21,276 nt of DNA, from positions 1 through 21,276 of the forward strand of contig DAOVUW010000007.1 in assembly GCA_030632385.1 (NCBI GenBank), read 5' to 3'. Below are positions 1 through 7,469 of this stretch, one piece after another; positions within the stretch are counted from its first letter, which is position 1; every line of letters starts with the position of its first letter. Source of the stretch: Candidatus Nanohalarchaeota archaeon (GTDB taxonomy: Archaea; EX4484-52). The notes below the pieces were generated by a model. It was not told the origin of the DNA. It worked only from the letters and a program-made list of their open reading frames with translations, and did not search any database. Both the position numbers and the translations under genes were made by a program.

Positions 1-69
1 ATAGCGTCTTTTTAATTCATTTACAGAAGTATTTGGCAGGAAAAACTCGCCTTTTGTTAACCAATTCAT
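1..69 (-). CDS. 5' end of an unidentified gene, cut by the window edge
   Basis: A minus-strand frame begins with ATG at 69-67 and stays open to base 1, giving 23 residues (MNWLTKGEFFLPNT, then SVNELKRRY). A GTGAT stretch, complementary to archaeal anti-Shine-Dalgarno sequence, lies five bases upstream, and a TATA-like GTTTTATAAAC lies at 115-105. The helix-forming NELKRRY segment recalls the start of helix-turn-helix domains such as those of IS630-type transposases, but 23 residues cannot establish this. It lies downstream of hef in the same orientation. It may be a real gene or a chance frame. Confidence 0.35.
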   Translation of the reverse strand, partial: MNWLTKGEFFLPNTSVNELKRRY

Positions 70-151
70 AAAAATCACATCATAAGAAATAATAGATTGG
101 TATGTTTATAAAACATTCGATTGTTTATTGCGTTGAGTATACAATAAAATA

Positions 152-2389
152 TTAATTATTTTTTCTTTCAATGTCGCTGACTTCTTTTATTTTTTTTGCC
201 CGCAGCGTCCCGATTCCTTCAACTTTTATAAGATCATCGAGAGAAGCATTTACGATATTTTTTATGCTTTTGAATTTTTCAAGCAACTTGATGCTCAAAC
301 TCCTGTTTATCCTCGGAAATGATCCGATTATTCTTTCCTGAATTTCTTCGGGTCCCTGTACTTTTTTATTGGCACATATTTGCACAAGTCTTTTTTTATC
401 TAGTTGCTCTCTCTTTGCAAGGTTGATCAAAATTTCGCAGGTATGGTCGATATCTTTGGTAAGATACACAGGAATGCGAAAGTCTATTAAAATAGAATTT
501 ATCGCCCCGATAACTGCGGAATCATTTATATTCCTTCCGTATTTTAAATCAAAGCCGCTTCCTTCAACCCCTTCTATAATCAATAATGGACGCAAAAATG
601 AGGCAGAAAGAGAACTCAATTGCTCAAATAATCTCCTGTCTATAAGCGAATTGATAAAATCCTCTTGTGTTTTTCTCTCAACTCCGAGCCGGTCGGACAG
701 TATAAAATCCGCAACTTTGAGCTGTTGCACATCAAGAAAAATATTGTTATTTGTGCTTAATTCGGATAATTTTTTATTGACCTCTACTTCTCTGATATCA
801 GAAATGATTGTAATTTTTTCAGTTTCTGACAAATAATCCAGAACATTGTGCGGCTTTCTTTCTTCTTTTAAGACTCCTTTTGAATCAAAAGCAGTTTTCA
901 ACTCCTTTAATGCTTTATGCATTTTTTTTTCTTTTGCTTTTGAGGACCAAAAATATGCTTCATCAATAGTGGCTTTGGTCATCAAAATAAACAGTTTACC
1001 TATGCTCTGTCGTCCGGTTCTTCCTCTGCGCTGTATTGTCCTTATTTCTGATGGAATCGGCTCGTAAAAAATAACTGTATCTACTTTTGGGATATCCAGA
1101 CCTTCTTCTCCAACAGATGTTGAAACAAGAACATTGTATTCATCTGCCCTGAATTTATTCAATATTTCAATCTGCTGTTTTTGTGTATTTGATGCACGCT
1201 GCCCTATGAATTTTACAGGTCTAATTTCTTTGCTGGATTCTGAAATCAATTCTTCATATATTTGATCAACTGTATTGACATACTGGGTGAAAATAATTGC
1301 CTTCTTGTTTTGAACAATATTTTTTCTTAGTATCTCTTTTATTTTTTCTATTTTTGGATGTTTTTCGTCATGTTCTACAAGCTTTGTTATATGAATCGCA
1401 GCTTTTGAAAAATCACTGTTATTCAAAATGATTTTTACTGCTTTGGACTGCTCTACTTTCAATTTATCCGTATATTGCTTTGCCTGAAATGCGCCTTGTG
1501 TTGTCAAAAGTTCCACCAGATAACTGATTTTAATCAAAGAAGCTATTATTGAAACATAATTAAAATACATTGGATTTTTATCATATTTTATTTTCCCCAT
1601 CATTTCTTTCTGCAACATCAATAATTGCGTTTTAGATGGCTTGGAATGAAAAATTATCTTTGCTTTCTGAAGCTGTTTTATTGATTTTTCCTTTACTTTT
1701 TCAAGAAGAGAAAAAGCTGTTTTGTATTGAGACGAGAGTTCTACAATAACCCATTCTTTTTCTATTTTCTGAATGTACTGTTTTACCTCTGCATCTGTTT
1801 CCTTTTTTATTTCAATATGCTCGATAAATAAATTTGCACACAATTCATTTATTTTTTCTGAACTTGAACCCGGAGAAGCAGTAAGAGCAAGCAGGACTTT
1901 TTCTTCATTATTTTTAAGCAAATATTTTTTTGCAATAAATGTGTATGCATAGTTTCCTGATGCACGATGAGCTTCATCAAAAACAACTACAGAATACTCC
2001 TCTATATTAATTATGCTCTTTATCAAATCATTTTGTATGACCTGAGGCGTTGCTATTACAATCTGCTTCAATTCATAAAGTTGCTTTCTTTTTTCAGGGC
2101 TAACCATTCCTGTTAAAAGGCATATTTTATCAATGTTGTATTCAAGCAAGTTTTCAATACTTTTTTTATGCTGATCTGCAAGCGGTTTTGTCGGTGCAAG
2201 AATAAGGATTTTTTTTTTTGGATACCGTTGTAGTTTATCGGCAATAATGCCTATAGCAATTATTGTTTTTCCTATTCCTGTCGGAAGCACAACAAGAGAA
2301 TTTTTATTTTTGCAGGCATTAATAATATTTTTCTGATAAGTCCGTTCCTCTATTTTATTTTTTTTCAAAATAGGATGATTAAAATACAT
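152..2389 (-). CDS. hef: Hef-type DEAH helicase / ERCC4 (XPF) nuclease
   Basis: This is a 745-residue SF2 helicase fused to an XPF/Mus81-family nuclease. Archaeal Hef processes stalled forks and branched DNA. Walker A is LPTGIGKT (35-42), the DEAH box is at 138-141, motif III is LTAS (169-172), and motif VI is QRRGRTGR (453-460). The nuclease domain starts near DIREVEVNKK (531-540) and carries ADF (560-562) and VERK (570-573), followed by Asp577. These correspond to the GD-x(n)-ERK-x3-D active site, with the Gly replaced by Ala but the acidic residue kept. A C-terminal helix-hairpin-helix region (about 686-738) has one clear hairpin, VEGIGTLRAKKI. The length matches full Hef rather than helicase-only or nuclease-only versions. 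It starts at an ATG, with no SD evident. Assignment is firm. Confidence 0.95.
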   Translation of the reverse strand: MYFNHPILKKNKIEERTYQKNIINACKNKNSLVVLPTGIGKTIIAIGIIADKLQRYPKKKILILAPTKPLADQHKKSIENLLEYNIDKICLLTGMVSPEKRKQLYELKQIVIATPQVIQNDLIKSIINIEEYSVVVFDEAHRASGNYAYTFIAKKYLLKNNEEKVLLALTASPGSSSEKINELCANLFIEHIEIKKETDAEVKQYIQKIEKEWVIVELSSQYKTAFSLLEKVKEKSIKQLQKAKIIFHSKPSKTQLLMLQKEMMGKIKYDKNPMYFNYVSIIASLIKISYLVELLTTQGAFQAKQYTDKLKVEQSKAVKIILNNSDFSKAAIHITKLVEHDEKHPKIEKIKEILRKNIVQNKKAIIFTQYVNTVDQIYEELISESSKEIRPVKFIGQRASNTQKQQIEILNKFRADEYNVLVSTSVGEEGLDIPKVDTVIFYEPIPSEIRTIQRRGRTGRQSIGKLFILMTKATIDEAYFWSSKAKEKKMHKALKELKTAFDSKGVLKEERKPHNVLDYLSETEKITIISDIREVEVNKKLSELSTNNNIFLDVQQLKVADFILSDRLGVERKTQEDFINSLIDRRLFEQLSSLSASFLRPLLIIEGVEGSGFDLKYGRNINDSAVIGAINSILIDFRIPVYLTKDIDHTCEILINLAKREQLDKKRLVQICANKKVQGPEEIQERIIGSFPRINRSLSIKLLEKFKSIKNIVNASLDDLIKVEGIGTLRAKKIKEVSDIERKNN

Positions 2390-2411
2390 AATATCTATTA
2401 TATCTAAATAT

Positions 2412-2422
2412 ACGAAGTTCGT
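2412..2422. repeat. 11-bp perfect palindrome upstream of hef
   Basis: ACGAA-G-TTCGT lies 23-33 bp before the hef start codon. It overlaps the upstream edge of a TATA-like element (TATATTTA on the minus strand, 2412-2405). That is where a TFB-recognition element or a repressor operator would sit, but the TATA-to-ATG distance (about 20 nt) is shorter than at the other promoters here. Confidence 0.3.
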
Positions 2423-2479
2423 CTAAACTGAATTTGGATGGAAGGAGCAGAGCGACCCAAATCATATGTTTTTGGACCA

Positions 2480-2887
2480 TCATTGTTTATGAATACCTCT
2501 ATTATTAAAATGACCAATTATTGTCTTAGCTTTATTTTTCGAAATCCAAACTTGTAAAAACGGCGCATATTGCTTGTTTGTGTGAATTATTGTAATTCCA
2601 TAACCCATAATCCAAGCATTTTTTTCATTGTAACCCTTAATATCAGTATACACTAGTTTAATTTCTTTCGATATATCTTTATATGCTCCCAACATACCGA
2701 AAAATTTACCTATCCATTGGAAAAAAAGTAAAATAAAGTTTGGCACATATTGTACTTTCAAAACAATACTGTCTTGATAAATTTCGATTTTGCCAAATGG
2801 CCATGAAGCTTGAAAAGATTTCACAAATGTTTCGCCGATATGAATCCCTCCCGTTGCTTCAACTATTGGTTTTTCAAATTGTTCCAT
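2480..2887 (-). CDS. small PH-like hypothetical protein
   Basis: A 135-residue protein of unknown function, starting at ATG. It has no signal peptide. One hydrophobic stretch (about residues 48-68, VPNFILLFFQWIGKFFGMLG) may touch the membrane. The rest alternates short beta-strand-like segments (GKIEIYQDSIVLKVQY; IKLVYTDIKGY; GITIIHTN; FLQVWIS) and ends in a probable helix, a pattern seen in small bacterial-type PH-like proteins. It lies 37 bp downstream of the KH-domain gene on the same strand and could be cotranscribed with it. No catalytic motif is visible. The fold assignment is inference from strand pattern only. Confidence 0.7.
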   Translation of the reverse strand: MEQFEKPIVEATGGIHIGETFVKSFQASWPFGKIEIYQDSIVLKVQYVPNFILLFFQWIGKFFGMLGAYKDISKEIKLVYTDIKGYNEKNAWIMGYGITIIHTNKQYAPFLQVWISKNKAKTIIGHFNNRGIHKQ

Positions 2888-2924
2888 ATTTTTATATTAT
2901 TCCAAAATCAACTTCGTACAACAA

Positions 2925-3473
2925 CTACATTACTGGCTCTTCATCAACTTCTTCTTTTTTCTTTCGTTCCATGACATTAAGCACAACATTTTGTTTTGCT
3001 CCGGCAAGTATATCCACTATGGCCCTATTGCATAATGTCACATCGCTGGCTTTTCCAAGTATGCTTATTGTTTTTCCATAAACACTGATTTTTGTCGAAC
3101 TGATAAATTCCATCTTTCTTTTTATTTTGCCTTCCTGTCCAATTATTCTGGCCTTCATTATCAAATTTCGTTTTTTGTTTCTGCCTAATTTAATCGAGTG
3201 AAAAATAAAATCACTCCTTAAAAGAATAGATGCCATCTCACTTGAAAAGCCCCTTGAAATTGCTCTTATAATATCTGTTAATTTTTGGTAAGAGCTGTAA
3301 TCATTTAAAAAACACATTACTGTTCCTTCTTTACTATCAATAACTATTTTCGCATCTAATTTTTCCTCCAGCTTCCTTTTGAAACTGCCTCCTTTTCCAA
3401 TCAGTGCTCCGACTCTTAGTGGCGAAATTCTTAAGACTTCAGTTATGATATATTTTTTATTTTCTGTTTCCAT
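2925..3473 (-). CDS. archaeal KH-domain protein, Dim2/Pno1-like
   Basis: A 182-residue protein with two KH modules. The first has the GxxG loop GKGG at 26-29 inside RVGALIGKGGSFKRKLEE. The second has GQEG at 112-115 inside ARIIGQEGKIKRKMEF. The segment AISRGFSSEMASILL (71-85), and the closing AGAKQNVVLNVMERKKK, are typical of the archaeal/eukaryal Dim2 (Pno1, Krr1-related) family. That family binds pre-rRNA near the 3' end of the small-subunit rRNA and assists its maturation. The C-terminus is acidic after a lysine-rich helix. The start is ATG. In many archaea this gene sits beside aIF1A and Rio1, but here it lies between metK and a PH-like protein. The three tandem 38-bp repeats lie immediately upstream, where its promoter should be. 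Confidence 0.88.
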   Translation of the reverse strand: METENKKYIITEVLRISPLRVGALIGKGGSFKRKLEEKLDAKIVIDSKEGTVMCFLNDYSSYQKLTDIIRAISRGFSSEMASILLRSDFIFHSIKLGRNKKRNLIMKARIIGQEGKIKRKMEFISSTKISVYGKTISILGKASDVTLCNRAIVDILAGAKQNVVLNVMERKKKEEVDEEPVM

Positions 3474-3498
3474 TTTAGGTTATCTATGCATATTGTAA

Positions 3499-3612
3499 GC
3501 AAATAAAGCGGTATGCACTAATTACATATTTAATTTGCAATAAATGTTTCCTTACGCAATTCACTACTTTTAATGTAAATAAAGCATTGTACGCCAATTA
3601 CCTACTTTGTTT
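3499..3612. repeat. three tandem degenerate 38-bp repeats
   Basis: Exact 38-bp periodicity: units at 3499-3536, 3537-3574 and 3575-3612. By hand, units 1 and 3 agree at 27 of 38 positions, and units 2 and 3 at 21 of 38 without gaps. The best-conserved part is CAATTA(C/A)CTACTTT in units 2 and 3 and TAATTACATATTT in unit 1. Each unit begins GCAAATAAAG, GCAATAAATG or GTAAATAAAG. The array fills most of the 186-bp gap between metK (stop side) and the KH gene (start side). There are no spacers, so it is not a CRISPR. It may be an operator array for the KH gene or an RNA element; neither is proven. Confidence 0.65.
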
Positions 3613-3617
3613 ACGAT

Positions 3618-3631
3618 AAAAAACTTAAAAA
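3618..3631 (-). terminator. oligo-T terminator of metK
   Basis: Read on the minus strand, TTTTT then AAG then TTTTTT begins about 30 nt after the metK stop codon (3662-3660). Archaeal RNA polymerase terminates on such T-runs without needing a hairpin. The position is right, but AT-rich sequence makes chance runs common. Confidence 0.4.
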
Positions 3632-3659
3632 TATATGTTTTGCAATGTCTTCTTTTGCA

Positions 3660-4820
3660 TCATATTGATTTGAATAGTTTTTCTGCCTTGTCTGTTTTTT
3701 CCCATGTGAATTCCTCTTCGTTTCTCCCCATATGACCATAGCATGATGTTTTGGAATATATTGGTCTTCTCAGATCAAGCATCTCTATTATTCCTCTGGG
3801 AGTAAGTTTGAAATTATCTCTTACAAGATTGGACAATTTAGAATTACTGTATGAAGAAGTTCCAAATGTATCTATCATAACAGACACAGGCTCTTCCATT
3901 CCTATGACATAAGCGAGTTGGACAAGACATTTTTTTGCCAGACCAGATGCAACTATGTTTTTTGCAATATATCTTGCAGCATAAGCTCCGGATCTGTCCA
4001 CTTTTGTCGGGTCTTTTCCACTGAATGCTCCTCCTCCATGAGCTACGACTCCGCCATAAGTATCGACAATTATCTTTCTCCCTGTAAGTCCTGCATCTGC
4101 CGCCGGACCACCGATTAAGAATTTTCCTGTTGGATTAATATAATATTTTGTACTTTCTCTAATGAGATGCTCAGGCAAAATAGGTTTTATGACTGCTTTA
4201 ATTATTTCGTTTCTTGCTTCCTGAGTTATGTGAGATGTGTCTTGTTTATCAATAATTTTTTGGGTATGCTGTGTTGAAACAACTACATTTGTGATTTCTT
4301 TTGGTTTATCTCCTTCATATATTATACTTACCTGTGTTTTGCCATCGGGTCCGAGATAGTCTAAAATATTATCTTTCCTGACCTTTGCAAGTTGTCTTGA
4401 TAATTTATGAGCCAGCATTATAGGCACAGGCATTAATTCTTCTGTTTCACTGCAGGCATATCCTATCATAATACCCTGATCTCCTGCGCCTCCAGTATCA
4501 ACACCTTGGGCTATATCCGGAGATTGCTGTCCGATAATATTTACAACACCGCATGTATTTCCGTCAAGACTGTAAATTGAAGAAGTATAACCGATATCTA
4601 AAAGTTTTTTCCGCACCAAACTATCTAAATCAACATATGTTTTAGTGGTTATTTCCCCGCCTACTATAATCGTACCTTTTGACGCAAATGTCTCGCATCC
4701 GACTCTTCCATATGCATCATTCTTTAAAACTTCGTCTAACACCGCATCAGATATCTGATCGCAAATTTTATCCGGGTGTCCTTCTGTAACTGATTCACTT
4801 GTTATATGTTTTGTTTCCAT
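3660..4820 (-). CDS. metK: S-adenosylmethionine synthetase, bacterial (MetK) type
   Basis: This 386-residue enzyme makes S-adenosylmethionine from ATP and methionine in the cytosol. It has the bacterial/eukaryal signatures: SESVTEGHPDKICDQISDA (8-26), the hexapeptide GAGDQG (111-116), FLIGGPAADAGLTGRK (234-249), and the P-loop-like GGGAFSGKDPTKVDRS (262-277). It runs to the family's typical C-terminus (FTWEKTDKA). Most archaea instead use the divergent archaeal AMTS family, so a bacterial-type enzyme beside hef and a KH protein suggests old lateral acquisition. It starts at ATG, with a TATA-like box centred about 25 nt upstream. It diverges from a gene cluster holding four methyltransferase-like genes, the obvious local users of its product. 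Confidence 0.96.
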   Translation of the reverse strand: METKHITSESVTEGHPDKICDQISDAVLDEVLKNDAYGRVGCETFASKGTIIVGGEITTKTYVDLDSLVRKKLLDIGYTSSIYSLDGNTCGVVNIIGQQSPDIAQGVDTGGAGDQGIMIGYACSETEELMPVPIMLAHKLSRQLAKVRKDNILDYLGPDGKTQVSIIYEGDKPKEITNVVVSTQHTQKIIDKQDTSHITQEARNEIIKAVIKPILPEHLIRESTKYYINPTGKFLIGGPAADAGLTGRKIIVDTYGGVVAHGGGAFSGKDPTKVDRSGAYAARYIAKNIVASGLAKKCLVQLAYVIGMEEPVSVMIDTFGTSSYSNSKLSNLVRDNFKLTPRGIIEMLDLRRPIYSKTSCYGHMGRNEEEFTWEKTDKAEKLFKSI

Positions 4821-4840
4821 AATTTAGAATAAAAAATAGA

Positions 4841-4850
4841 TTTATATTTG
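4841..4850 (-). promoter_or_regulatory. TATA box of metK (leaderless promoter)
   Basis: Minus-strand CAAATATAAA is centred about 25 nt before the metK ATG at 4820, with an A-rich BRE-like stretch (AAACAAA) just upstream. This spacing places transcription initiation at or next to the start codon. Confidence 0.5.
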
Positions 4851-4880
4851 TTTGTTTGGTGAATAAAAAAAGCATGTATT

Positions 4881-4890
4881 TTTAAAAATA
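4881..4890 (+). promoter_or_regulatory. TATA box of the glycan operon (leaderless promoter)
   Basis: TTTAAAAATA is centred about 22 nt before the ATG at 4908, so the transcript would begin close to the start codon. It shares the 87-bp divergent region with the metK promoter. Confidence 0.45.
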
Positions 4891-4907
4891 ATATGATATG
4901 ATAATTT

Positions 4908-5864
4908 ATGAAAATATTAATTACAGGAATAACAGGATTTGTTGGATCCCATCTGGCAGAATACTATTTAAATAAAGGAGAAGAGATATATGGAACCTAT
5001 CGCTGGAGAAGCAAGACAAACAATATAGATCATATAAAAGACAAAATCAATCTCCTCTATGCAGATATGAATGATGCTCATTCTTTAGAAAAAGTAATAA
5101 AAGAAGTGAAACCAGACAGAATTCATCATTTGGCTGCACAGAGTTTTGTACCTATGAGTTGGAACGCACCAGCAGATACATTCAATATAAATGCAATAGG
5201 TACAATCCATTTATTTGAAGCCATAAAAAATATACAAAATTTATGCAATCCTTTGATACAGGTTGCGGGCTCCAGTGAGGAATATGGTATGATTTATGAT
5301 GATGAAATACCTATTAAAGAAACAAATCGTCTCCGCCCCTTGAGTCCTTATGGGGTTTCAAAAATTGCGCAGGACATGCTTTGTTATCAATACAATAAAT
5401 CTTATGGACTAAAAACAGTTTTAACGCGCGCATTTAATCATACAGGTCCTCGAAGAGGAGAGGTATTTGTAACTTCCAATTTTGCCAGACAAATTGCAGA
5501 AATTGAAAAAGGAAAAAAAGAACCAATAATATATGTCGGAAATCTCGAAGCAAAAAGGGATTTTACAGATGTAAGAGATATTGTAAGAGCTTATGATTTA
5601 GCATTAGAAAAAGGAAAAATCGGAGGGCGATATAATATTTGTTCCGGAAAATCAATTACAATAAAAGAAATGCTGGATATTTTACTTTCATTTTCAGATA
5701 AAAAAATTAAAATAGAACAGGATACTAAAAGAATGAGACCTTCAGATGTTTTAATATTGGAAGGAGATTGTACTAAATTTACAAAAGATACAGGATGGAA
5801 ACCAGAAATTCCTTTCGAAAAAACAATGAAAGATTTACTTAACTGGTGGAGAAATGAACTCTGA
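4908..5864 (+). CDS. GDP-mannose 4,6-dehydratase-like SDR
   Basis: A 318-residue extended short-chain dehydrogenase. The NAD(P)-binding GITGFVG is at 7-13. The substrate region contains YRWRS (31-35). The catalytic Ser-Ser-Glu-Glu-Tyr-Gly is at 122-127 and the Tyr148-x3-Lys152 pair lies in YGVSK. The Ser-Glu pair and NHTGPRRGEVF (177-187) match GDP-mannose 4,6-dehydratases, which make GDP-4-keto-6-deoxymannose, precursor of rhamnose, fucose and perosamine-type sugars. A GDP-6-deoxy-hexulose reductase (Rmd) or another NDP-sugar dehydratase remains possible. It is the first gene of a tight operon and overlaps the next by 11 bp. No aminotransferase or reductase partner lies in the window, so later sugar steps must be encoded elsewhere if this is a true GMD. 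Confidence 0.85.
   Translation: MKILITGITGFVGSHLAEYYLNKGEEIYGTYRWRSKTNNIDHIKDKINLLYADMNDAHSLEKVIKEVKPDRIHHLAAQSFVPMSWNAPADTFNINAIGTIHLFEAIKNIQNLCNPLIQVAGSSEEYGMIYDDEIPIKETNRLRPLSPYGVSKIAQDMLCYQYNKSYGLKTVLTRAFNHTGPRRGEVFVTSNFARQIAEIEKGKKEPIIYVGNLEAKRDFTDVRDIVRAYDLALEKGKIGGRYNICSGKSITIKEMLDILLSFSDKKIKIEQDTKRMRPSDVLILEGDCTKFTKDTGWKPEIPFEKTMKDLLNWWRNEL
5845..5851 (+). promoter_or_regulatory. internal ribosome binding site for the DPM1-like gene
   Basis: GGTGGAG lies inside the 3' end of the dehydratase gene, just before the overlapping ATG at 5854. It matches the archaeal SD core GGTG/GGAG and, together with the overlap, suggests translational coupling. Confidence 0.35.
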
Positions 5865-6606
5865 TTTTAAAACAGCAATTATTATTCCAACATTCAATGA
5901 AAAAAAAAATATTGGAATACTAATACCAAAACTTTTTGATTGTTTGAAAAAAGAAAAAATAAATGCTATTGTATTGGTTGTGGATGATAACAGCCCTGAC
6001 AAAACAGGAAAAGTAGTTAAAGAAATGTCAAATAAATATGACGTTGAATTGTTTTTGAGAAAAGAAAAAAAAGGAATTGGCTCTGCATATATAGATGGAT
6101 TTAAATATATATTAAAGAATACAAAAGTGCAAAATATAATCACAATGGATGGAGATTTATCGCATGACATAAAATTAATACCTCTTTTTTTAAAAGAGAT
6201 AAAAACAAATGATATGGTCATTGGAAGCAGATATATAAAAGGAGGCAATTTCAAAAACTGGCCAAAATACAGAAAATTAGTGAGTTGCGTCGCCAATAAA
6301 TATGCTTCCGTTATTTTAGGAATAAATACACACGATGTATCTTCGGGATACAGATGCTACAGAAGAAAACTGATTGAATCGATAAATCTGGAAGGAATAA
6401 GAGAGAAAGGATATTCTTTTTTTGAGGAAATATTATTTGCTTGTATAAAAGAAGGAGCAAAAATAAAGGAAGTACCTCTTGTTTTTACAGATAGAAAATA
6501 TGGAAAAACAAAGTTGGGAGTTTCTGAGATTACAAATTATCTCATTGCAATGTTTAGAATAAGAAGAAAATATTATTATTATGGGAAAAGAAAAACAATT
6601 ATTTGA
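5854..6606 (+). CDS. dolichyl-phosphate hexose synthase (DPM1-type GT2)
   Basis: A 250-residue family-2 glycosyltransferase that would transfer mannose or glucose from a nucleotide sugar to dolichyl phosphate at the cytoplasmic membrane face. Motifs in order: IIIPTFNE (9-16), VVDDNSPDKT (42-51), KKGIGSAYIDGF (72-83), the metal-binding DGD of MDGDLSHD (98-105), VIGSRYIKGGNFKNW (122-136) and DVSSGYRCYRR (161-171). It ends without transmembrane helices, so it resembles the short soluble DPM1 form rather than the forms with GtrA-like tails. The charged basic C-terminus (RIRRKYYYYGKRK) could dock on the membrane. It overlaps both neighbours (11 bp and 26 bp). It likely supplies the lipid-linked sugar donor for the GT-C protein or for glycan assembly. 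Confidence 0.9.
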   Translation: MNSDFKTAIIIPTFNEKKNIGILIPKLFDCLKKEKINAIVLVVDDNSPDKTGKVVKEMSNKYDVELFLRKEKKGIGSAYIDGFKYILKNTKVQNIITMDGDLSHDIKLIPLFLKEIKTNDMVIGSRYIKGGNFKNWPKYRKLVSCVANKYASVILGINTHDVSSGYRCYRRKLIESINLEGIREKGYSFFEEILFACIKEGAKIKEVPLVFTDRKYGKTKLGVSEITNYLIAMFRIRRKYYYYGKRKTII

Positions 6607-7423
6607 AAATTATGTCTCTAAAAAAATGAAGACAAAAACAAAATTCACAGAATACATGACCCAGTATTATTATGGTACTGTTGGTCGGGGAACGCACATG
6701 CTTAATTTATTCTATTATTTTACAGATTCCTCTTTGGATGGGAAAAGTGTACTTGATTGTGGTTGCGGTATGGGGGGGTTGCTCATAGCATTATCTGGCG
6801 AGGCAAAAAAGGCAACAGGTATTGAATTGGATAAAGACAGTGTAAACATTGCGTTAAATTTAATAAAGAACAGGAACATAAAAAATGTTTCCATTTACAA
6901 TAAAGATATTTTTGAACTTAAAAAAGAAAAATACGATATCATTTTTTGTATTGATGTATTGGAGCATGTAAAAAATCAAACCAAACTAATAAAGCAATTA
7001 TATACCTTGCTGAATAAGGATGGCATTATTTTTATTAAGCAGGGAAATAAAATAACGCCATTTGAACCCCATACGTGCATTCCATATATATCTCTTTTGC
7101 CATCAAATATGGCAGATAAAATAATACTCAAAAAAATACCTGAGTTTTTCAATCTTTACGAAAGTTATGAGGAAATAAAGCTTTTGTCTTTTATGCAATT
7201 GAAAAAACTTTTTGAAAAAAATAATATCAAAAATGTAAAAATTTATTCTTCAGTTACGGATTATTTCCCTTATTTAAATTATACTGCTCCTCATTCTCCA
7301 TTTCAATATAAACCTAAAGGAACTATGAAAAAAATTCTTTCTTCGAAAAAAAATATAGGTATTTTGTCATTGCCTCCTTTTTGTTATTTTGCAAAAGACT
7401 GGTTTGTGGTTGTCAGAAAATAA
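6581..7423 (+). CDS. class I SAM-dependent methyltransferase
   Basis: A 280-residue Rossmann-fold methyltransferase. SAM-binding motif I is VLDCGCGMGG (57-66), the acidic residue after strand 2 is in GIELD (80-84), and the post-I motif is DVLEHV (125-130). The N-terminus (TQYYYGTVGRGTHM) and a long C-terminal region (about 170-280) with many aromatics would determine the acceptor. It is the third gene of the operon and overlaps the DPM1-like gene by 26 bp. The context suggests O-methylation of a glycan sugar, but the acceptor cannot be told from sequence; a quinone- or lipid-modifying enzyme is a weaker alternative. An internal ATG at residue 16 is possible, but the N-terminal KEKQLFENYVSKK segment looks coding. 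Confidence 0.85.
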   Translation: MGKEKQLFENYVSKKMKTKTKFTEYMTQYYYGTVGRGTHMLNLFYYFTDSSLDGKSVLDCGCGMGGLLIALSGEAKKATGIELDKDSVNIALNLIKNRNIKNVSIYNKDIFELKKEKYDIIFCIDVLEHVKNQTKLIKQLYTLLNKDGIIFIKQGNKITPFEPHTCIPYISLLPSNMADKIILKKIPEFFNLYESYEEIKLLSFMQLKKLFEKNNIKNVKIYSSVTDYFPYLNYTAPHSPFQYKPKGTMKKILSSKKNIGILSLPPFCYFAKDWFVVVRK

Positions 7424-7440
7424 TAAATTCGAAGAATAAA

Positions 7441-7450
7441 TTTTTAAAAA
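7441..7450 (+). promoter_or_regulatory. TATA box of the 7470 gene
   Basis: TTTTTAAAAA is centred about 24 nt before the ATG at 7470, in the 46-bp gap after the methyltransferase stop. It is nearly the same element, at the same spacing, as before the gene at 4908. Confidence 0.45.
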
Positions 7451-7469
7451 AACAGTATACTAACACAAT

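Noticed and set aside
369..1067. Plus-strand open frames opposite hef (369-836, 846-1067)
   Set aside because: They are antisense to a well-supported Hef protein, are Ser/Leu/Phe-rich mirror translations, and lack motifs or start signals.
3499..3612. CRISPR-like array
   Set aside because: The 38-bp units abut with no spacers, are diverged from each other, and no cas genes are present.
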